Shown here: piece after piece, positions 33,621-48,105 of the stretch | How the letters are laid out: each line of letters begins with the position of its first letter | Position numbering within the stretch: the first letter of the stretch is position 1 | Source of the DNA: Oscheius sp. JU75 | Taxonomy: Eukaryota > Nematoda > Chromadorea > Rhabditida > Rhabditidae | Assembly: GCA_037178855.1 (NCBI GenBank) | Contig: JASJZC010000005.1 | Coordinates: forward strand, 1,674,001-1,738,000 | Reading direction: 5' to 3' | Length of the DNA stretch: 64,000 nt | Made by a program: the position numbers and the translations under genes | The notes under the pieces: generated by a model | The model's database searches: none | Seen by the model: only the letters and a program-made list of their open reading frames with translations | What the model was told of the DNA's origin: nothing

Positions 33621-34083
33621 GCGAGGGAGATAATTATTTACCCTTGTTTCGTTCGGGTTTAGGATAGATACTAGGGCATTAACAGGTGTCGCCGCTCGAA
33701 CCAGACTTTCCACTCTCAATATTAATGACTACTGTATATCCTACCTAAAAACAGAACAACAAGCTTATCAGGAGAACAACAAAAACTTCTCACCGCTTTC
33801 CACTACCACTGATACCGATGAAATACGTTACGAAATAGAATTCCTAAATAACGAAAAGAGATGGATTGCCGGGGACGTGAGAAAGATGCAGAAATCCAAA
33901 TGTTCTGGATGATGGCAGTTTCTTGTCATGCAAGGAGTAATTCGTCCCGAGATGTAGCAATCTTTCTCTTAGATCTTATCTTTACAATTGGCAAAATCCT
34001 GCCTTTACAATTTTCAAGACGCGTCCGTCTACGACACAAGTCAACTCTAATTTGAGATTTATTTATTTATTTATTTACGATTA

Positions 34084-34473
34084 TCATATCATTTCGATAT
34101 GTCGCATTTTGCTCTGTCTGAAGTTGTCGGGATCCACCTTAGCCATCTGTACCCAGTTCTCGCTACATCTTGTCGCAAAATCGTCGCATGAAGACCATCT
34201 TCTGTTCACGATGAATCCGGTCTGACCGTCATGTAGCAGCAGATGTCCTGTCGATTGCACGATTTGGCTTCCTCGTCCTCTTCTTTTGACCTCGCTTAGA
34301 GCAATCACATCAAAGTCGACGTCGTGTAGAGCATCGTTCAGCTCAGCAAGACGGGCGTCTGTTCGTAGCGTTCGGCAATTCAGCGATCCGATCCTTAGAC
34401 GGAGCAATTCGGACATGTAGCGCCACCAGGTTGTCCAGGCTACTGATGGGCGAGAGTAGTCTACTGTCTTCAA
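34084..34473 (-). pseudogene. RTE-type retrotransposon endonuclease fragment
   Basis: An open frame of about 120 residues includes LRIGSLNCRTLRTDARLAEL, FDVIALSEVKRRG and TGHLLLHDGQTGFIVNRRW. The N...L and ALSE(V/T) blocks are the N-terminal catalytic motifs of apurinic-like endonucleases of RTE retrotransposons. No reverse transcriptase follows, so this is a fragment inside the larger inverted-repeat element. A diverged second copy is at about 48110-48570. Confidence 0.65.
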
Positions 34474-34924
34474 TTAGAGACGGGGAAGGAAGCGACTTTC
34501 TTCTGCGAACGCAGCAAAATAACTCCCTTTAATTACATAGCTACTTCTGAATTTATATTGAGATAACACTTGACAATATTTCTGAACTTTTTCTGTCAAG
34601 ACAAGTCAAGCAAATGCAAGAAGAAATTTTTTTGAGCTGGCAAGTTACTGTTTTGATTGCTTTAATTGTAAAAACAAAGTTATTGCTTTTGCTCCTTGGA
34701 GAGTTTCTTGGCACGACCCGGAGCTCAATAAAATCGCCGACCGAACTAGACTTTTGAACCATGCCCAAAAGTACCTGTGTGTGTATGTGTCTTTTCCCAA
34801 ATACAGATGGCCCTATTATTGCGACAGTGACTGAAGAAGTTGGAAATATACAATTGAAGATTTTCACTCATCTTCGGTCAAAGTCAGTGAAAACGAAGGA
34901 CAGTGATAGAAAGACAGATGGACA

Positions 34925-35690
34925 AAGAAACAGTGGCAGTGAAGAAATTGGAAATATCTTTATTGTCAACTTGTCACAGATACTTTATGACAGCAATTAG
35001 TGACAACTGTTGGCAAGTCAAGTCAGTTTGGGAGATGCGTCTCTAGGAGAACGTTGCCCCTGTCACGGTAGCTCGACTGGAAGAGCACCTAACTGTCACT
35101 CGAGCCCCAAACAGCCAAACTTCTGAAGCATATCACTCGATGGCAGAATACAACAAGACTAGAACTTTATACGAAAAGGTTAGGGAGCCAATCAGTTGGG
35201 TAAACAGAAGACTTATGCCAGACAGACATTTGAAAAGTGAGATTATCTTATCTTTACGATTGGCATTTAACGTCCATCTGTTGCACATGTCAAGAGTTAT
35301 CCCGGATCATACTTGATAGAGGATGTAGGCTTTCTTGCCGAGTGTTATCCTTGACAGGTTTTGGCAATTTGAGTTGGAACCGAGCCAAACAGTTCGAGAT
35401 GCACAAAGAGCACTGAGTCACTGCACAAAGAGCTTTGACGACCCGTGATACTTCGTCTAGGGGAATACCAAAGAAGCAATATGCTTGGATAGACCCTTTT
35501 AATCACAAAACAGTAGCCTGAATACAAACTATTTGGAGCTGACCAATGATGACTAGACCATAGTCTAAATTAATCAAAAAAAAACTTTTTGCCAAATGTT
35601 GCTTGTATAACTGATTGGTGCTTTTCTAGGCCTTTCATGCAAAAAATGTCATAAAAACTGAAGAAAACGAGGTCATGTTTTTTCGGATCC
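34925..35690 (+). repeat. Dispersed repeat, near-identical inverted copy at 50.53-50.97 kb
   Basis: The sequence from 'aaattggaaatatctttattgtc' (34940) to 'ttagggagcc' (35205), and from 'gagctgaccaatgatgac' (35534) to 'gaggtcatgtttttt' (35680), matches the reverse complement of about 50540-50970 almost exactly. About 330 bp at 35206-35533 is absent from the other copy. It also contains the 'gcaagtcaagtcagtttggga' and 'tcacggtagctcgactgga' words of the 31-kb units. Confidence 0.7.
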
Positions 35691-36421
35691 AGCTCAGTCC
35701 CTTCAGCTTCGAGCGCGCGCATTTAGTGCCGCGACGCTAGAGGAAGCAGCAACTTCAACACGTCATATCTCGGACCAGGATGGGGCTAAGCGACTTCGGC
35801 AATGTATCCCGTAATGCCCATGCCAAGGGCTATCAAATGACACTATACCCAATATCAAAGTCCAACTTAAGCTGGGAGGTTTCCCTTTTCTCCGACGTTG
35901 ACTTTCCCATTTCAAATGCCCTTGTAAAAATCTTCGGATCGTGCCGTGGCAAACCTTACATACTTTATGAGCCCTTTATCAGTAAGCAACAACTTCCATC
36001 CGAACACTAAACGGCTATCTCACGAGTTTATGTCAAATGGTTCGTTTGAACCGAACAGATTATTGATGCAGCTAGGCTTCAAGTTGTTCCGAAATCGTAT
36101 GCGTGTCTGTCCCGTTGACGTTGTAAAAGTTTTGGGCAATTGGCAAAGCGCAAACTGTAGCAGGAGCGCTTACTTTTTTTTTTTTTTTTTTTGATATTAG
36201 TGTTTCTGATCTAATTTAAGTTTCTGTAAGAGTTTCATATAAGGATACCACTGTATGCGACTACTTCAGGCTTTACAATAATGTGACGTCTCTACGTGGG
36301 AGGCGAATCAGTGCTGGGCATGAACGTCCCAAAGTACTCACGTTTTTCCACTATTATCTTTAGCAAACTAAGTACCGCCAACAAGTCGCTGACGCTCCTG
36401 GGTTGAGCACTCACCATCTTT

Positions 36422-37205
36422 CTACTACTAAATAGCAATGGCTTCCATTTGCCCGACCGTGAGCACGAATTAAAACACGGCAAGTCATGTCAAGAGTTTA
36501 GTGGACAAGTCCGCTCTGGGGAAACTTGGGAACGTCTGCTCTTGGGGAAGCGGCGCAGCCGTCCATTTTCAAAACAAGGTCGAGACAAAAGGATGGTGGA
36601 AGCCAAGTTGAATAGTTTGACTGTCTTCCGAAACTGTACACCTGTGTTGCCTTTTGTCAATTGTAATTCTTCTTCTTTCTTCGGAAAAAAAACACGGTTG
36701 TATCTGCAGATTAACTGATGCATACTGTACCATGGTGCCATCCTTTTCCAATCTTGTCCCGACGCTTCGTTATCAATGGACGTTTTCAAGGCTCGTTAGA
36801 AAAAAAAAAAGACACAAAGAGCCAAACCTTTCAAAGCTCCGCCCATCTGCTGCATTATTCTCGGTCCAGGCATGGCTTTCATGCAGCTTCTGCCAGGTCA
36901 GGTCAGGTTTTGTGAACAGCGCTTGTCCTGGTTTATTGTTTGTTCAATAAAAAAAGCTCACTGACGTAACCTTATTTTGTTTCCCTGCGGAAATCGCAAA
37001 AATAATTGGGTTACGGTAAAGACCTCATATATCTCTCTCTACTACTAGAGCGCAATGGTGTGTCCGTCTGTGATGATGTCCGCACAATAACTGTCAACAC
37101 TAACACCCAAAAATCTGTCAAGTCATTTCATGTCAAGAGACATGAGAACAAGTCATCGGTGGGAGCAACTTTTGTTACTGGTTAAGCGGCACAGCCTCCT
37201 ATTGT
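36422..37205 (+). repeat. Two copies of a short TCTACTACTA...GCGGC-CAGCC repeat
   Basis: Copies at about 36422-36568 and 37040-37205 share 'tctctactacta' and 'gcaatggt/c' at the left, 'caagtca..tcatgtcaagag' in the middle and 'aagcggcgcagcc' at the right. The TC start and GC-rich end resemble a second short Helitron-like family. The 470 bp between them has no recognisable gene. Confidence 0.45.
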
Positions 37206-37506
37206 GAATTCTAAGCCAAGAACAAAGGGCTGCAAAACTGCCGTTGGCAACTGGTTCTTGAGCAAAACCATAGCCAGGAGGACTGCATGGGCACCCTGCA
37301 ACATCTCGTGCTTACCTGTTACTAGTCATAATCAGATCAGTTTTGCTCCTTCGCTCCATGGTTTCGCCACAGTAAACTGTATTATCTCCTCTTTTCATTA
37401 CCCCATCGTTCTCGAATACATGGCGACTTACCGCTTTATCAGCTGCTCTTGGACCAACCATCTTACTTATCTCTTTCTTCTCAATAGGCTTCTATTTCAG
37501 TCCTCC

Positions 37507-40500
37507 ATGTCTCTTTCTGCCCAAATTGCCATCGACATTGGAACGACCTATTCTCGGGTGGCTGTATTCCAAGATGGAGGACCGCTGGTCTTGAAGAACG
37601 AACTCGGTGAGTAATTGGACAGAAAAATGACCGTTCTCCTTGTTTTATAGCCAATAATCTGACTCCTTCTTACGTGGCTTACACGGAAAACCTGTGTCAT
37701 GTGGGCGACCAAGCCAAAGAAATTTCTGCCACGAGTGGGGCTGACGCCATTCATAGTATGGGCTCACCGCTTTTTTGTTCTAATCAGTATCAAAGGTGCA
37801 AGACGAATACTTGGACGGCGAAACGACGAACCATTTGTGAAGCAAGTTATTTTGAATCAACACTGTAAATATGTCCTAATCGGCGGGCGGCCATCACTTC
37901 AAGTCAACTACAGAAAACATGCGAAACCAGTAACTCCGGAAGAAGTCATGGCTCTCTTGATCAGAAAAATGGTCGAGATTGGTGACAAGGCGCTGCTGGG
38001 AAGAAAGGTCGAAGTGAATGGCTTTTCTATTCGGTCCAAGCCATAACTTTAGAATGCCATCATTACTGTTCCTTCTCAGTTCGACTGTCATCAGCGGAAA
38101 GCAGTCAAAAATGCTGCTGATATTGCTGGAATTGACTGTGTGCTCATCAACGAGACTACGGCCGCTGCAATTGCTTGTGCGTTCGAAATGAAGTCCGAGT
38201 TTACGCGACAAAAACGAAACTTGCTTGTTTACAACATGGGAGGAGGGTTCACGACAGCGGTAAGTTTTGTTAGGCTTTAGTGCTTGTGCAGAACAGACAG
38301 TCTTTATTTTCTGTAAAGAAAAAGTGACAGTCAGTTCTCAAATACTGCACAAACAGAAGAGTTATTTTGTACTGAACGGAACGCATTAGCCATAAATTCA
38401 GTAAAGCATCCGTAGCCAGGCACTTACAGTCCTGGCAAAGCGATCCAGTACTTTTCACTTGAACTGTTTGACTCTCTTCGGGCTCGACTTGACATGGATC
38501 TAAACGATTAACGTTGTGGTGTTTATTACTCCGGGAACATGAAAAGATGGCAAGTCAAGAATTGTTGCTAAATTGTTGGCAAGCCAGTTGTGTGCGGAGA
38601 GCATCTGTCAATTTGATAGGATGTCATCTGGAAAAGTCTACTCTCAGAGTAGAGCTATCCCACAAGTTGTACTCTCTACCACTGTCTCAAAAGTTTGAGG
38701 GCGGCTGGTAACACTTCACAAAGAAGCTTACACGAATACTGTCAAGTGTTATCGAGGTTAACATACGTATCAGACGATAGTAAAGCTAGAATTACTCGCA
38801 GTAATTACTTCTGACCAGTTGACCAGGACACCTGCTCGTCTACTCAAGTATTACTTTTAGATAGTTGAAACAACATTTTGTGGCTGATGGATACTGCGAT
38901 CCGTATAGTTTAAAAAACTAAACTGAAATTATTCAGACAATCGTCTCTGTCACAACCAATGAGTTCTGTGTCTTGTCTACAGCCGGTGACATGCAGCTCG
39001 GCGGAGAGGACTTTGACCAAGAGCTAGCCGATCTTTGCTGCAAGCAATTTGAGAAAAAGCACAAGAAGAAGGGCTTGAGAGAGAATCAAAGTGCCATGTG
39101 CAAACTGAAGCAAGCTTGCGAGAAGACCAAACGGAGTCTGTCCTTTTCCGTTCGTTCTACCATCCGCGTCGAGGATCTTTTCGCTGGAAACGACTTCAAT
39201 ACGGATATAACAAGGGAAGATTTTGAAACACTGTGTGAAAAGTTGTTTGAACGGGCAATGTGTCCTGTGAATGATGTCTTGAACTATGCGAGGATGAAGG
39301 AGGATCAAGTAAGTATGGGTCGATCGTTGAACAATTCATATTTAGATCGCCGAGATCATCCTGGTTGGAGGGTCAACAAGAATGCCAATCATAAAGCAGA
39401 AACTGATGACGTTGTTCCCTCAAATAAGAGTAAATAGCTCTGTGAATCAAGACGAGGCAGCAGTTCTTGGGGCTGCCATTTGTGCTGGAACATCTAGTTT
39501 CAACTTTCAAGATGTCATCCCAACTGACTTCGGGGTAGAGAAGACAAACGGTGAACGTGACTTTGTTTGCATGGTAAGTGTCTTTTTGACCAAAACAAAG
39601 GATAGCTATCGCCCATAGGTGCTAAAGTGACAGTTATGAGCTCAGTTATTCAAACTCATCTAGCTTCTACTATTTTCTGCCAGCCTGTCCTCTGATTTCC
39701 GTCTGCCCTTGTCTCCCTCCAGTCGTTCTACTACCAAGAAACAGTATTTTATTTCAAAGATCCTGTGTCTGTCCCAAACTAATTTACCCCTCTAAAACCT
39801 ACTCACAAAGCAATGCACTAACTGGTAACAGTGGCTTCAGACAGATATTCAGAGAAGGGACACTATCTCCCAAACTGACTCGAGTTGGCTTGACTTGCCA
39901 ATAGTTATTGTGCGTACAATTGTTGTGCGTATAACTATCATTAATTGGAAATGATGGCATCAAAAAGATCTGATTTCGATCACTACATTCGGTCAGACAA
40001 AGGAAGAGTAAAAGAAAACTTTTCAGAGAAACGACCAATTTCCACGCTCATTCTGCCGAGTCTACAAAGTCGAAGATTTTACCCCGAAATACAGTAGATC
40101 ATCTCTTGTAAAACTCACGGTGGTGAAGGGGAAGGGAATTTCCTTGGACCAGTTCAGCCTGAAAAAGGGGATTAATGGCAACTGTGTCAAGGTTTTTCTT
40201 GCTATGGCTAGTTCTAAACGGCGCTTTACAGCTTGATTTCTTTGTCGACTCTGATGGAATTCTGGCAATGAAGGCTGATGTGGCGGGATCTTACTACCCA
40301 GAACTCTTTCCCAGTGAGAGGGGCAGTTTAACAAAAAAGGAGATTGAAACAATAAAGGTGGAACTGGCAAGATACAGCAAACACAAAGCTGCTGATTCCA
40401 AGCGAATCATTGTCAAAGATGCAAAGGATGTTCTTGTTAGCTGTGTTGAGAAGCTTTCAGTGAAACTCAGCACTGAGAAGGTGGGCTGTGATGACTCCGT

Positions 40501-41659
40501 AGCCACATCAGATTAAGCTCCTTGAAGCAGAGTATGAGGACTACAGTGGTCTTCGCGACAAGCTCTCAAAATGGATCGCTGCAAGTGCGAATGCCACAAC
40601 CACGGAGTGCGAGGAAATCCTGGAAGAGTTCAGCAAGAGGGTGGTCGAGATTAAACAAAAGCACGCCTCGGATAAGCAGCCTGCTGTAACGAAACCGTCT
40701 ACACCAAAGGCTACAGATCTCGGAGTATCCAATCCTTCGAGTGAGTATAATGTTTTCTCACTATGCTGATTTGACTTGACTAGACATTATTCTTTTAGAA
40801 AAACCAAGAACCATCCACGGGGATCGAACCCAGGTTAATCAGATTCATGGCCCAGCTTGACTTGTTGCGCTTTAGAATAAGAGCGATGTTAGACTTTTCT
40901 CAACGGTAAATGCGCTCTTCAAGGTTAGTACTTCATTAAAATTGCAAGCTGTAGGAGAGTGACTATGAGTTGTAGTCATATGAGTCAAGCTGTCTTATAC
41001 TTTTTGTTCTTGACTACCTGAAAACTTGTATTAAAAACAATGTGCACCTTCTTGTTTCTAATAATCTTAACATAACTTTTAGAATTCCAATCGAATTGCT
41101 CCTACGATTTTCCCAACCCTGCCAACGAGGTAAAAATCCAGCCAGGGCAGGGGAACCCTTCGTTCCATGTAAACTTGTGGGACAAGAAGAATCCCTCGTC
41201 CGTACACTCAACTGGCTACCCACAATTCTCAAACAATGTAGCAGCTCCTAGTTTCCCGCTGTATATTGATTACCATCGAGGAATCAATACAAACCTGATA
41301 GCCTCACCTGGGTGGAACCCAAACCCCCTGGTTGCAAAGCTTCCGAATCCTACGCTCCCAATGAACGCCACAATCCCGGAAACCGTTCCATCTAGTGGAA
41401 TTGCGCCATTTGGTCGGCCAGTTCAGCCAGAGATGGTAAAAACTATTATCCTTACAATAACATTCGACTTTAGCCCCGTACGTCGGATAGTATTCCGAAT
41501 GCGTACGTTCTATCCAATGATCAGAATGTTGCGTTTGTTCACCGGCAAATGCCATCGAATCGTATGGAACGCCGTACCGATGACAAGAAAAATCAGGATA
41601 TGCATGGCGAACCAAGCAAGATCAATCCATCAGGAGCAGGACAGCCCCGTTTCTATTAA
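37507..41659 (+). CDS. Divergent Hsp70-family protein with degenerate ATPase site and Pro/Asn-rich tail
   Basis: Eleven exons: 37507-37606, 37651-37755, 37796-38013, 38053-38259, 38937-39308, 39346-39573, 40027-40191, 40232-40480, 40518-40740, 41083-41435, 41474-41659; 801 aa, phases agree. Hsp70 landmarks are present: [103 protein letters not shown]. But the phosphate-2 motif, normally DLGGGTFDV, reads NMGGGFTTA, so both aspartates are lost, and the usual FDAKRLIGR block reads SARRILGR, losing the lysine. It is therefore unlikely to hydrolyse ATP (inference). After a lid-like helical region comes a low-complexity tail rich in Pro, Asn and Ser. Junctions at exon 2/3 are the least certain. Introns 4 and 6 hold repeats. 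Confidence 0.75.
39574..40026. repeat. Repeat fragment in intron 6 of the divergent Hsp70
   Basis: About 39800-39990 carries, in reverse orientation, 'aactgactcgagttggcttgacttgcc' and 'tgtgcgtacaattgttgtgcg', matching the 31-kb array words. It shows that family also moves as single copies. Confidence 0.5.
40795..40875 (-). repeat. tRNA-like sequence (minus) in Hsp70 intron 9
   Basis: Minus strand shows a B-box 'gggttcgatcccc' and a CAT-containing anticodon-like stretch upstream, but no complete acceptor stem. Likely a tRNA-derived pseudogene. Confidence 0.4.
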
Positions 41660-41785
41660 CGGTTATTTTTAAAGTTGTTTTGTAATGTTACTCATTCTCG
41701 AAGTATGGGGTCGTTCCCAAAGTACTTTCATTCTTTGCTTTTACCTGTATCGCCTTATAGGATACAGGTACCCAAAGCACGGAGA

Positions 41786-44273
<2,488 letters not shown>

Positions 44274-44279
44274 GTAGTG

Positions 44280-45277
44280 CGATCAATTGTACTCACAACT
44301 GTTCCTAACAATTAAATAAGAAACGTCTGTCCAGTCAATGAGTCCGGCCTGACTCGTACTACGTCAGAGCTGAGAGAGAAAAAAGTAGTGAATACATTAT
44401 TATTATGACTAGAGATAGGCGGTTGTTTCTGATATTATGGAGTTTCCGATGTTTCAAGGCGGTAGAGCCATACACCCTCGGGCTGGCTGCCTCAGCAGCC
44501 GCCCTCGCTGTCCGTTTGTATCAAAAGTAGCGAAAAGAACGTAAAAATAGTTGCTCGTCGCAACAAAAATTTCATTGACGCACTTTTGTGTATTTTTCTG
44601 ATTTTGGTGAGAAATTTAAATATTAAAATCAAATTTTCAATTTTCAAAGTGCTGTAACTCGGCGATGGATTTTTTAATGGGTTTTTTTCCAACTCATCAT
44701 TGTACTCGTCGAGCTCTACAAGATTACAGCACTTAGAACCCAATAGGTGGATAGGGATTAGCGGCAGACGCCTTCGCTGCTCGTTTGAGTTAAAACTAGA
44801 GATAGATGGGTATTGATAGGCCGTTGTTTCTGATATTATGGAGATTCCAATGTTCTGAGGCGGCAGGACCATACACCCTCCCACACAAAGTAACCTGCTC
44901 TTTTCGTTCGTCAGATCAATCTGGTCTCGCTTCATAACAGTGTTCTTTTTGTTTTTCCCAAAGGTCTCTTGGATCTAACACAGCACAATAGAGAAGGATT
45001 GAGCTGAAGAGGCGTCTTACAGCTGGCGGTTTTTGGAACTCAGCTGCTTCGGCTATAGCGTCATGCCATTCTTGTTGACCAGTCATATGTTTCAGTTTCT
45101 AGAGTTCAAATTTGACTGAAAGTTTGAGAAAGAAATACCCTAGCGGCAGAAACAAAAATATCGCCGTGAATGTGTTGACTCCAATTATGCAGACGTTTTC
45201 GCCAGCTATTTTTCTCGTAGACGTAATATTTGAGAAGTTCTTGATAATGGAGATCCTTGGCAGATTCGTCATTTTTG
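44280..45277. repeat. Intergenic; direct repeat
   Basis: A segment of about 65 bp including 'gatattatggag.ttcc.atgtt' and 'ccatacaccctc' occurs at about 44415-44480 and 44818-44882. No gene recognised. Confidence 0.4.
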
Positions 45278-45956
45278 CTATAGTGTGCTCACAAAAACAA
45301 CCAAACGACTAGGAATCGCGGGCTTTTTTTGGCGCGGATTCAAACGGCTAGAAATTAGCTTCAACCATTTCGTCCATCAAACAATTTTGTCTTTTCCCGT
45401 TTTTCTTTTTGTTAAACAACAGGTAACATTCCTTGGAATGAAGTAGGAAACGACTTCTCGCTCATCTTCGTCCAAATTACTCTTCTCGGACACAAAAGGA
45501 ACAATATCTTCGGGGGTATCAATACCAATACAAATATCGATAAGGGGAGTAACAAAGTTGAGGTCTTCGCGAAGAATGAATTTTTCTTCAACATAAGAAA
45601 AATGAATGGCAGTCGATGAGTAGTAGTCAAGTGGAGGAGTCTCAGAAGTGGCGGATGTAGTGTAGTACTCGTACCACCCTGAAAGTACACTGGGTGTGGA
45701 ATGTCGGGCACTGGCATAGACCCATGAGTGAAATCAGCAAGTGCAATTCTGCACCCAGTGTCTCAGGGATTTCAATGAGCGAAACGAAAAACTCGTATAC
45801 CCTTCATTTAGTTTCCCTCTATCGCCTAGGGGGATGTTCAGTTCTAACCTTTTCACTGAATACAATGGCTGAAGCTAATTTTTTGCCGTTTGAATCCGCG
45901 CCAAAAAAAGCCCGCGATTCCTGGTCGTTTGGTTGTTTTTTGTGAACACACTATAG
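45278..45956. mobile_element. Foldback/MITE element with ~95-bp inverted ends (Tc1/mariner-like termini)
   Basis: The left arm 45278-45376 (ctatagtgtgctcacaaaaa...) is repeated inverted at 45864-45956 (...tgtgaacacactatag). The TATAG/CTATA ends and 'gtgctcac' fit Tc1/mariner-type inverted repeats with a TA target. The arms contain 'gaatccgcgccaaaaaaa', also present in the 21-kb inverted repeat. The 490-bp centre has no transposase. It borders the hAT remnant. Confidence 0.7.
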
Positions 45957-46088
45957 TAATTTGATTTTCTTGCGCTATTTTGTACATTGTCTCTTCTTCA
46001 CCCTCGAAAATGTGTATGGGCTCTTCGTGAGGAGCATGGACGAAGATGTTTACTGTGTAATTAAAAACAAGAATGGAAAACAAAACAA

Positions 46089-47310
46089 CTATTCTGACAC
46101 TGAGCCAGTAAAAAAGTCGATGTCTGACGAATCAGACTCTTCTATCTCGAGATTCTCCTCGTGAAGACTCTCTGCAACATCGTTATGTGCCGAATATCTC
46201 TCTTTCAACGACGAGTAGATTGAGAGAACCGCTTGAGCTGTCTTTCCAGCCAGCCGTCCTCGACGCTTGTTTCCATAGATAACACCACAAGCCCTAAAAC
46301 TAGGATTCAAAAAGAAAAAGCCAGTAACCTACGAGAAAAACCTTTCCGAGTCAACTGAGCTCGCAGGAAAACAGAAATACATCTTGAAGAGATGAAAGTT
46401 TGGGTAGGTGGAGAGAGAGTGCAGTCCACCAAGCTGACACACATGCAAAATTGCTTTCTGTCACAATGTGTCACAATGTTCCGATATGCCTCAATTTCTC
46501 CCTGAAACAAGTTTGAACATACAAAAACAAAATCGAACCTCAATTGGTAGCTTTTTTCTCTTGATCGCCGTCTCGTCGACTAATGAACTCCAGTCGTTCC
46601 TGGTAGACTTTTGCGAGGCTATCCCACTAGAGTTTTCTTCTGCGTCCTGATTTGTTGTTTGCGGTGGCAAACCTACCCTAAAGATTATTGAAAAGACATT
46701 GTCAAAGTAACCTTTTAAAATCTCTCCTCGCAGGCTTGGAACGTGCAATCCTTTCTCCGATTCTCCTCGCTTTCTTTAGCGCGTCGTCTACTTCTACTAA
46801 CTTGAGCCATTTCTGGACTACGTAGTTTTGTGGAAAGCAATGAATCCTAGGACAAATAATAAACAAACAGTGAAAAAAGCATACCTTGGGCCTTTGAGCT
46901 TCTCGCAGGCAATTTTGAGGTTACTGGCGCCATCACACACCACGCCGTTTAGTTTCTCCCTGATTTCGTACTTCTTTAGTACATCGACGATCGATTTTGC
47001 CAGTTCTTCTCCAGTTCTTCTCCAGTTGCGGATTCAATTCGTTCACGAAGGTTTTGAACGTTTGTTGATAGACAATCCTGAGCGAGAGAAACGATCTTGC
47101 AATCATCCGTACTAGATGCGCGTTCACTTCGCAGGCAACCTTTTCTTAGATACGGCTTGATGCCCGTCTTTCCAGCTTGATCTTCATCCTGCTTTTGATA
47201 TGCTGGATGCTTCGACTTCAAATGACGAAGTAGGCTGCTTGTACTACTTCCCGTGACGGCAAACGACTTGCTGCAGAAGGTACATCGGGCGCTGTCGACT
47301 TCTTTAGGAG
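46089..47310 (-). pseudogene. hAT-family transposase remnant (BED finger to dimerisation domain)
   Basis: On the minus strand, in order: a BED-type zinc finger ARCTFCSKSFAV...LLRHLKSKH (about 47280-47200); QTFKTFVNELNPQLEKN (about 47070), the usual F..FV..LNP block; EKLNGVVCDGASNLKIACEK (about 46960-46870), matching the first catalytic aspartate region; GEIEAYRNIV (about 46500); and PASSVDSERFFS joined through a 39-nt intron to ACGVIYGNKRRGRL (about 46340-46240), the C-terminal hAT dimerisation block. The pieces are in several frames, some explained by short introns, others probably by decay. I found no terminal inverted repeats or 8-bp target duplication. Could be a decayed transposon or a domesticated gene. 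Confidence 0.65.
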
Positions 47311-47539
47311 ACAGAGGCGATAACGAATATGGAATAAATGTCTCAGCGTGGTAAGACTACCATACCTTTGTTCTACTCTTCTTGGAGCCTTTCCTGTATT
47401 GTTGTAGTAGTGGCTCTGTCTTTCTGTCCCTGTCTCCCTCTGACCCTTTGTTTCTATGTTTCTCTGTCAGCCTGTCTGTGTCTCTGCCTCGCCGTCTCTT
47501 CAGCAAAAACAAAATTTATTTTCTTCCTCACAGACTCAA

Positions 47540-47860
47540 ATTCATTACCAAACTCTTCTCAACGTTTGAATTTTCCAATGTTTCAAGAATCAATGGCCTC
47601 AGCGTCTTCGTGTAGTAGGCAGATCCGAAATCCTTCAAGATGATATCCGCAAACTTTTCCACCAGTTTCCTGTTGAAAGCGTAGACAGTACACTTGCCAC
47701 CATGTTGGAACCCGTCCAGAACCTTGTGACAAAAGAAGAAACGGAATCTTTCGGGATTGAAGCGAGCCACGGTCTCTTTGACGACAAAGTCGATTTCTTC
47801 GATGTTTAGGGGCGAAAAACCGCGAAGCCGAAGTTTCCAGAATCTAGAAAATATATTTCT
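47540..47860 (-). CDS. Exon resembling a RasGAP-domain helix region (tentative)
   Basis: A minus-strand frame reads EIDFVVKETVARFNP, then TVYAFNRKLVEKFADIILKD and SAYYTKTLRPLILETLEN, before a GTAATG donor near 47548. The block 'T..xR...V.K...I.....G..Y...TL.P.I' resembles the FRxNSLATK...YL..TL.P helices of RasGAP domains. No other exon of such a gene was recognised; the hAT remnant lies directly downstream, so the gene may be broken by it. Alternative: an unrelated helical protein. Confidence 0.3.
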
Positions 47861-48105
47861 TTTGCAGCTACTTTCAGAAAATACACTGGAGCTGAACAAA
47901 ATGAATCTCTTAGGTAAGACGCTAAAACATTTCCAAAACTTTTCGGACTACTGAACGTGATCGAGCGTGTCATACCTTTAGCTTCTAGGCAGTCCAGAAA
48001 ACCTTTGAAGCAGTTGATTCTAATTGACTCTAGAACTTTTTATATTTCATCCTCTACGAGTAACAGTAGTTAGATGCTTGGAGTTTTATACTTTTTCGTT
48101 TTCTT

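Larger units (their letters stand above)
33312..36253. mobile_element. 2.9-kb element with ~80-90-bp terminal inverted repeats
   Basis: The left end (33312-33390), starting CAGTGGTATCCTTATATGAA and running to 'gtaagcgct', is repeated inverted at 36165-36253. Inside are a Merlin-like transposase remnant (33390-33620, minus), an RTE-type endonuclease fragment and a segment repeated inverted at 50.5-51 kb, so the element is a nested composite. No clear flanking target duplication was seen, so the superfamily from ends alone is open. Confidence 0.65.

Noticed and set aside
45412-45717. 101-aa minus frame inside the 45-kb foldback
   Set aside because: Low-complexity hydrophobic and proline content, no transposase motifs; treated as element filler.
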